Origin: an uncultured Anaerolineae bacterium
Lineage (GTDB): Bacteria > Chloroflexota > Anaerolineae > Anaerolineales > Villigracilaceae
Length of the DNA stretch: 64,000 nt
Assembly: GCA_903822545.1 (NCBI GenBank)
Contig: CAIJPN010000069.1
Location: 124,001 to 188,000 of the forward strand
Direction: 5' to 3'
The notes beneath the pieces are model-generated. The model saw only the letters and a program-made list of their open reading frames with translations, searched no databases and had not been told where the DNA came from. The translations under genes and the position numbers were made by a program. This document shows, in pieces, positions 58,862 through 64,000 of this stretch (position 1 is the first letter of the stretch; each line of letters begins with the position of its first letter).

Positions 58862-60694
58862 TTAACGCTGCACCAACACAAACCGTCCCAAAAAGTTGAC
58901 GCTCACCTGCTCAACCTGGAAATCCTTGTACTCGATATGCTGGACACCGCTCAAAACTTTACGCAAATCTTCCTGGTCGCTGGGGTTGAGCATGAAAATG
59001 CGCGGGCCGCCTTGCCGGTTCCAGATGAAATTATTTAGCAGGAGCCATTGTCCCTGGGTTTCGTCCCAATACAAAATTCCCAGGTTGCTGCCACCTGTGG
59101 GGCTGGCAAAAGAAGCCTGCACGTAGCCGGTTGTTGGGATGACTGCCCAGGCTAAATCATCTTTGATGATTTCAACACGATAGCCGGAAATGTATTGGTA
59201 ATTCTCTGCCGATAAGTCTGCCGAAATTTCGGCCACATCCAGCCGCGAGATGCGCGCTTCGCCGCTGAGCGGGCAGAACAGCTCCACGCGGTCTCCATTG
59301 GGCAGCAGCACGGGGAAGCTGGAACGCTTGCTGCAATCCAGGATCAAACGATATTCTTCCTGATCCGGCGGGAAGTAGAGTGGGGCAAGTTCACCGCCAC
59401 CTTGGGTCACGATCGTCTCTTCGCCGCTGCAAGAAATGAGTTTGGCTTCCTGGGCACGAAAATCCTGGGAGTTGCCGTTGAAATTGACACAATCCAGGGT
59501 CAGGGTGTCGCTGGAAGTGCTCAAGCCGCTCTCAGCGTTGCCGGCGAAGGTGCTTTTTGAAACATACACCCTGCCAGGTGTATTGACAAATGCCCCCTGT
59601 TCACTATTGGTGAAAGAACTGCCAATAATACGAACTTCACCGCCAGAAACAGCCACCAATGCAATGCTGCCCGGAGCGCTGAAGTTGCTGTTATTGATTG
59701 TGATGGTGCCACCTGTCTGGATATAGGCCCCATTGGTCAGGGAGTCGATGTTGTTGACGGTGATGTTGCCGTTCCAATTGAGCAAGGAAAGCTGTCCACT
59801 AAGGGTTGTTTGCCCGGAAAGCCCATAGGATGCATCCATTAGCCCATTCCATCCGCCCTGGATGGTCAGGTTGGTGAGGCCAGCCATATCGTTGTGGTTA
59901 AACGTCACATCATAGTCAGAGTAGGTGGCTGTAAAGTACACGGTCCCGCTGCCGGTCTGGTTGGCAAGGTAGGCGGTAAGTTCAGTTAAGGTGGTGAAGT
60001 TTTTGCAACTGGCGAAGACAGAGCCATCACCGGGGTTGCTGATGGGATCGCCAGGACACCACATTGGGTCGCCATCTGCAACAGCCTGGGCGGCGGCGAT
60101 TGTGGCGAGCGGTTCACTCGTCCCGGCACTGTTGACCACAACTACGGATGTATCGGCAGGGATGGTCTCGAGCAGGGGGGCTGGCTCTGCCAGGGCGGTT
60201 TCGGTGGGGGTGGCGGTAGGTTCGGCGGTGGGGGAGCTCTCTGGGGTGATGGGGGTTGACATATCGAGCGTGGGGGTAGCGGTGGGTTCACGCTCTTGAC
60301 GCGTGGGGCTGGGCAGGGCAGAGGGTGTCCCGGTTGGAATGGGGCTTTGGAGCGGCTCTGGGCTGGCAGGTGTTTCGGTTTCGGTAGGTGTTTCGGCGTC
60401 AGGAGGTGTTTCGGTTTCGGTAGGTGTTTCGGCGCCAGGAGGTGTTTGGGTAGCTGGCAGGCTGGGGGTAGCCTGGGCTGTCTCAGATGGCAGGTTGGTG
60501 GCGGTCGATTCCAGCGTTGGTTCGATTGTTTCGGTAGCGGAAGGCTCGGCCGGGGCGGATGTGGGGGTCATCTCCACCAGTGTTGGCGTGGTGGTGATTT
60601 CGTCCTGCGCTTGTGCCCGCAGTGGAGCATTGGCAAATACAAGGATCAGGCTGGCAAGCGCCAACAGGAAAAGGTTGTGGGAGATATGTTTCAT
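58862..60694 (-). CDS. Secreted beta-helix surface protein with Pro/Thr/Glu linker
   Basis: This is a 610-residue exported protein. A signal peptide (LFLLALASLILVFANAPLRA) is followed by about 150 residues rich in Thr, Pro, Glu and Ala, including the tandem unit TPTETETPPDAE, a likely wall-spanning or glycosylated linker. Then comes a parallel beta-helix-like region (LTNLTIQGGWNG, TITINNSNFSAPG, VRIIGSSFTNSEQGAF) and a C-terminal domain ending VNFLGRFVLVQR. I chose the ATG at 60694, with AAGGA eight bases before. It follows the larger surface-protein gene by 16 bp, so the two are co-expressed. Function is unknown; adhesion or cell-surface binding is plausible. Confidence 0.8.
   Translation of the reverse strand: MKHISHNLFLLALASLILVFANAPLRAQAQDEITTTPTLVEMTPTSAPAEPSATETIEPTLESTATNLPSETAQATPSLPATQTPPGAETPTETETPPDAETPTETETPASPEPLQSPIPTGTPSALPSPTRQEREPTATPTLDMSTPITPESSPTAEPTATPTETALAEPAPLLETIPADTSVVVVNSAGTSEPLATIAAAQAVADGDPMWCPGDPISNPGDGSVFASCKNFTTLTELTAYLANQTGSGTVYFTATYSDYDVTFNHNDMAGLTNLTIQGGWNGLMDASYGLSGQTTLSGQLSLLNWNGNITVNNIDSLTNGAYIQTGGTITINNSNFSAPGSIALVAVSGGEVRIIGSSFTNSEQGAFVNTPGRVYVSKSTFAGNAESGLSTSSDTLTLDCVNFNGNSQDFRAQEAKLISCSGEETIVTQGGGELAPLYFPPDQEEYRLILDCSKRSSFPVLLPNGDRVELFCPLSGEARISRLDVAEISADLSAENYQYISGYRVEIIKDDLAWAVIPTTGYVQASFASPTGGSNLGILYWDETQGQWLLLNNFIWNRQGGPRIFMLNPSDQEDLRKVLSGVQHIEYKDFQVEQVSVNFLGRFVLVQR
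60369..60440. repeat. Tandem repeat, 2 x 36 bp
   Basis: A 36-bp unit made of two related 18-bp halves (GGTGTTTCGGTTTCGGTA and GGTGTTTCGGCGTCAGGA) occurs twice with one mismatch, and a diverged part follows. It encodes the Glu-Thr-Pro linker of the surface protein and is expected to vary in copy number. Confidence 0.8.
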
Positions 60695-60710
60695 GGTTTC
60701 CATCCTTGCG

Positions 60711-63700
60711 CTATGGTATGAGTAGCAGGCTGCCGCCATCAAACCAGGCAGTTCCAGCGGTTTTTGAAAAGACGATGCGCACCCAGATTTTGGTGTATGG
60801 CCCAGGCGCTTTGAACGATTGGCTGAATAGCTGCCAGGGGTGACTGTCGGACGTAAACGACAGGATCGGTTTGTATTTGTAGGGGATTGTGCCGTTGAAA
60901 AACCAGATTTCAACCTGGTAGAGGCCTGTTGAGCCTACTTTTTCGGCTTTGCTCCACAATTTGAATGTGAAGGTATCGGAGGCCAGGCCTGGGCCTTCAA
61001 TGGATTGGGACAGGTATTTTGACTTGGATGTGGAGGTTGGTGTAAAACGACCAAACTGCCATGAGTAGGTACCAAATTTGGGGATGGAGACTAGTTTGTC
61101 GTAGTTCTTGTCATAGTTGGCTGTAATCACCCAGGATGTTGGGATTTTGTTGGCACCGATGGTTTCAAACGAGCCGTTTTTGAGCAGCTCTTTTACGACG
61201 GACCAGGTGTAGGTTGCCGGTGTGGGTTCGATATCATCGATGTTCCCTAGCAGGGTATTCTGGTGGATGACCAGGCGCGCCTGGAGGGTATGCCGTCCTG
61301 GGTCGACCTTGTATCTGTCTGCGCAGGCGCTCCATGCGATGGCATTGTCCAGTTTGCACTGGTACTCCAGTTTCAGGTTGCCAGGCAGTGAGACACTGTT
61401 GCCGAACGTGAAGACAGCCTCGGTGGAAGGTGTGATCACGGCAGGCCGCTTGGTGATGATGGTGTTGGGGATGATGATCTTGGCAGCAGGTGAAGCCAGG
61501 TTACCATTCCCGGCGCGGTCTTCGATCTTGTTTTCTGGGATGGAGACGATCAGTGTGCCGCCAGTGGCATTATTGATGGTAAGCAGGTATTCGGTGTCAC
61601 TGCCGCTGATGCTGTACTCTGTGACTGCGGCTGTTCCAGAAAAAGCCAGGCTGTCTTTCCCGAAGAATTTGGGCGGTTCTGTGAATTTGATGTCGAAACT
61701 GATCGGGAATTTGCTGGTTACAAGCGCTTGTAAGGCACTTGGGCTAAGTACCTGGATGGCCGGACGGACATTATCAAAAACAATGGCGTTGTCCCCGCTG
61801 GATGAGGCCGTGTTCGAGTTATTAAGGTCATCGTAGGCCACTCCCTCTGGGACGGTGGCGATGACGTTACCTGAGCCGGTGAGACCGCTCACTGAAAGGA
61901 TGTAGGTTGTACCGCTGCCAGTGATTGTTTGGGTCGCGGATGATCGATTGGCGGTTCCGGTGAGAATCACATCATTGGCTGAAAAACCAGTGACCGGCTT
62001 GGAAAATTCTACTTTAAAACGAATGGGATTCTGGTTGGTTGGATCAGCTTGTCCGGTATCGCGATTGATCACCACGCCGGGGCGGGTGGCATCATAATTG
62101 ACTGAGTTGTCGCTGAAGCTGGCAGGTGAAGCATTCGATATGCCCAACGAGTTTTGCGCCACCCCAGCCGGGATGGAAACCACCACACTGCTTGGGGTGG
62201 GCATATTCCAAACCTGCACCGTGTATGTTGTGCCATTGCCAGATGGCACAACTGTTACAGTACCAGCGGTGCTCAAAACATCTGCGCTGGTGAACCCGGT
62301 AACAGGGTCGGTAAATTGAACCGTAAACAAAATCGGGTTGGCATTGGTTGGATCACCCTGCCCGGAAGCCTGGTTGATGGTTACGGAGAGCGGGTAGGTG
62401 TCTACTGGTGTAACTTCAAAAGCGCCAATATCACAGCCTGCACCCTGGGGACGAGACTTTCCACGCTGGTCAGTGACCGGGCAGACGGCAGCATTGCCAG
62501 CATCAAAAGCCGAGCTACCAGGTAGCAGCGGAATGGTTGGGGTGGGGCCGCCGTAATTCCCGAGCGTGCCAAGCTGGATGGATGCTGACCTGGCAAAGCC
62601 CGCAGAAGTTGCACAGGAGCTATCATCCGAAAGGTTATTAGCGCCGGTGAGCACACCCGCGCAATTGGAGCCGCTACCCTGCACAAGCAACGTATTCTGG
62701 ACAGTAAACGTACCCTGCACATTCTGGATTCCACTGGATGTGAGATCATTTTTGCCAGAAATGGTGCTATTTGTCAGCGTGGTTGCGCCGCGATTGACAA
62801 TCCCGCCACCAAAGACGGCGCTGTTCCCTGAAAAAGTGCTGTTGCTCACGGTTGCAGCGCCACTGAAAACATAAACCCCGCCACCAAAACCAACGGTGGC
62901 AACATTGTCAGAGAAGGTGGAATTCTTTACGTCCAGCTGTCCGCTGGAGTAAATGCCACCGCCAAAACCAGCAGTGTTTCCAGAAAAAGCGCTGTCAAGG
63001 ATATTCACAGAGCTGGTTCCGGCGGCATAGATGCCCGCGCCATTGTCGCTATTACCATTCACCACGCTGATACCTTGCAGGTTGAAAGTTACACCGGGAT
63101 TGACGTTGAACACCCGGACTGCATTACCACCACTGATAGCGATCGTATGCCCTGCGCCATTGATGGTCATGCTTCGGGGGATGATCAATTCGCTGGCAAG
63201 GGTGATAGCGTAATCATTATCAAATGTGATGGCACTGCCCGCACAAATATCGGCAACCGCCTGGCGCAGGGAGCCTGCGCCACGATCAGCATTATTGGTT
63301 ACGGTGATTGGCGCGAGGCAGGATGTTGTGAAGGTGCGATCAGCGCCATAGTTTGTCCCGACAAGATTGGTGGCAGCCACACGGTAATGGTATGTGGTGT
63401 TGGATGGCAGCCCGTTGATGGCCTGGCTGATCGCTGTGTTGGTGGTACCTGTTACCGTGATGGCAGATGTGGTTGCGCCATAACCGGTGGTCAGGCCATA
63501 TTCAAAAATCGCAGTGGTTACTGCGTTATTGGCATTGACCGTGCCGTGTACGATGACATCGTTAAGGGTAATGTCTGTAGCCGGGTCGGTTAGCACAGTT
63601 GGCCCACTGCGGTTTTCAAGGGAAAAAGTAACATTGGGGGCCCCCATCATGCTGGCTGTCACAGTATACACGCCAGGAATACTGTTGGCGGTGGGCAAAT

Positions 63701-64000
63701 ATGAAATGGCCCCAGTGGAAATGGTAACAGCCTGGATCGCAGGGTTAAGGCTTGCGCCACTGCCAGGAGCAGTAAAAGTGACCATCCCGCCATCCACTGG
63801 CTCCGCAAAAGCACTCGCTATTTCCAGCGTGAGAGGGTTCGAGAAGGCTGAACCGGTTTTTGCATACTGACTATCTCCGCCGGTTTTTGTGAGAGTAAAG
63901 CCTCGCGACTCGAACGCGCCGATATCACAGGCGGAAGGACGTGTCACACCGCGCTGGTCGGAGGAAAGACAAAAAGCTGCATTCCCTGCGCCGATGGCGG
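60711..64000 (-). CDS. Large choice-of-anchor/Ig-repeat surface protein, partial
   Basis: The frame is open to the window edge (first full codon at 63998), so the N-terminus is missing; 1096 residues are visible. In order: the end of a repeat with DQRGVTRPSACDIGAFES; an Ig-like domain; a fibronectin-III-like segment (GLPSNTTYHYRVAATN); a parallel beta-helix with repeated STFSDN/STFSGNSAVFGGG units and a second DQRGKSRPQGAGCDIGAFE; three Ig-like repeats starting DPTNANPILFTVQF, DPTNQNPIRFKVEF and FPISFDIKF; and a C-terminal CBM4_9-like jelly roll (LLKNGSFETIGANKIPTSW ... FDGGSLLLI). This is a secreted or surface-attached protein, probably for adhesion or polysaccharide binding. Confidence 0.85.
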   Translation of the reverse strand, partial: AIGAGNAAFCLSSDQRGVTRPSACDIGAFESRGFTLTKTGGDSQYAKTGSAFSNPLTLEIASAFAEPVDGGMVTFTAPGSGASLNPAIQAVTISTGAISYLPTANSIPGVYTVTASMMGAPNVTFSLENRSGPTVLTDPATDITLNDVIVHGTVNANNAVTTAIFEYGLTTGYGATTSAITVTGTTNTAISQAINGLPSNTTYHYRVAATNLVGTNYGADRTFTTSCLAPITVTNNADRGAGSLRQAVADICAGSAITFDNDYAITLASELIIPRSMTINGAGHTIAISGGNAVRVFNVNPGVTFNLQGISVVNGNSDNGAGIYAAGTSSVNILDSAFSGNTAGFGGGIYSSGQLDVKNSTFSDNVATVGFGGGVYVFSGAATVSNSTFSGNSAVFGGGIVNRGATTLTNSTISGKNDLTSSGIQNVQGTFTVQNTLLVQGSGSNCAGVLTGANNLSDDSSCATSAGFARSASIQLGTLGNYGGPTPTIPLLPGSSAFDAGNAAVCPVTDQRGKSRPQGAGCDIGAFEVTPVDTYPLSVTINQASGQGDPTNANPILFTVQFTDPVTGFTSADVLSTAGTVTVVPSGNGTTYTVQVWNMPTPSSVVVSIPAGVAQNSLGISNASPASFSDNSVNYDATRPGVVINRDTGQADPTNQNPIRFKVEFSKPVTGFSANDVILTGTANRSSATQTITGSGTTYILSVSGLTGSGNVIATVPEGVAYDDLNNSNTASSSGDNAIVFDNVRPAIQVLSPSALQALVTSKFPISFDIKFTEPPKFFGKDSLAFSGTAAVTEYSISGSDTEYLLTINNATGGTLIVSIPENKIEDRAGNGNLASPAAKIIIPNTIITKRPAVITPSTEAVFTFGNSVSLPGNLKLEYQCKLDNAIAWSACADRYKVDPGRHTLQARLVIHQNTLLGNIDDIEPTPATYTWSVVKELLKNGSFETIGANKIPTSWVITANYDKNYDKLVSIPKFGTYSWQFGRFTPTSTSKSKYLSQSIEGPGLASDTFTFKLWSKAEKVGSTGLYQVEIWFFNGTIPYKYKPILSFTSDSHPWQLFSQSFKAPGPYTKIWVRIVFSKTAGTAWFDGGSLLLIP

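Noticed and set aside
60369-60440. Regularly repeated 18-mers as a CRISPR array
   Set aside because: The repeats are directly abutting with no unique spacers and encode a Thr/Pro/Glu linker in frame.
60296-60725. Two overlapping plus-strand frames rich in Gly, Val, Ser or Arg
   Set aside because: They are reverse readings of the tandem-repeat linker of the surface protein on the minus strand.
1-64000. tRNA, rRNA, insertion sequence or prophage genes
   Set aside because: None could be recognised on either strand by reading; a tRNAscan or HMM search would settle small RNAs I may have missed.

Overview
The window looks like a chromosomal segment from a Chloroflexota bacterium, most likely class Anaerolineae. 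This is inferred from gene content, not from a marker gene. The signs are large regulators joining an XRE helix-turn-helix, an NB-ARC ATPase and TPR repeats; lipoproteins with Ala/Pro/Thr/Glu-rich linkers after the lipobox; a CHAT/nSTAND/WD40 giant protein; choice-of-anchor surface proteins ending in DQRG...IGAFE repeats; and GC-rich palindromic repeats, two of which lie in frame inside genes. No rRNA, tRNA, CRISPR array, transposase or phage gene was seen.

Layout. 1-8.5 kb (minus strand): a sugar ABC importer (permease cut by the window edge, plus binding lipoprotein), an NB-ARC regulator, then an alginate-lyase-like lipoprotein, an SDR, an aldo/keto reductase and a CBM6-like protein. With the beta-glucuronidase at 12.8 kb this suggests uronide or polysaccharide use. 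8.6-12.7 kb: a TetR/SDR/membrane-protein operon divergent from a hydrolase/membrane/membrane operon, with a promoter and palindromic operators between them. 12.8-20.1 kb (plus): beta-glucuronidase, an OleC-like adenylating enzyme, and the two halves of a heterodimeric ABC exporter with one degenerate ATP site. 20.5-26.7 kb: one 2058-residue CHAT-nSTAND-TM-WD40 protein. 26.8-30.2 kb: a duplicated-domain lipoprotein divergent from a second NB-ARC regulator.

30.2-36.8 kb (minus): a complete Pot-type ABC importer followed by an MttB-family methyltransferase without pyrrolysine and a PDZ membrane protein, suggesting uptake and demethylation of a methylated amine or betaine. 37-41.7 kb (minus): VWA/zinc-ribbon protein, D-threonine-aldolase-type PLP enzyme and a minimal pyruvate-kinase-like protein, translationally coupled, then nadE. 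41.8-44.8 kb: a MazF-type toxin-antitoxin pair with a clear promoter, an NMN-adenylyltransferase-like protein and an alpha-glucosidase. 45.2-50.3 kb: a pseudo-receiver transcription factor, an orphan DNA methyltransferase, an L,D-transpeptidase, a YiiX-type amidase and an Old Yellow Enzyme.

50.5-53.3 kb is a decay zone: one gene with an internal deletion and frameshift, a small truncated-looking gene, an intact DUF2891 gene, a 5'-truncated alpha/beta hydrolase and an orphan coding remnant. 53.3-58.8 kb (minus): a TetR-controlled MacB-like export operon (TetR, two FtsX permeases, ATPase, adaptor lipoprotein) with a near-consensus promoter and a 21-bp palindromic operator. 58.9-64 kb: two large secreted beta-helix/Ig-type surface proteins, the second running off the end.

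The most unusual items are the CHAT-nSTAND-TM-WD40 protein, the pyruvate-kinase-like/PLP-enzyme/VWA operon, the palindromic repeats inserted in frame into nadE and the alpha-glucosidase, and the strong hairpins placed after the binding-protein gene of both ABC importers.
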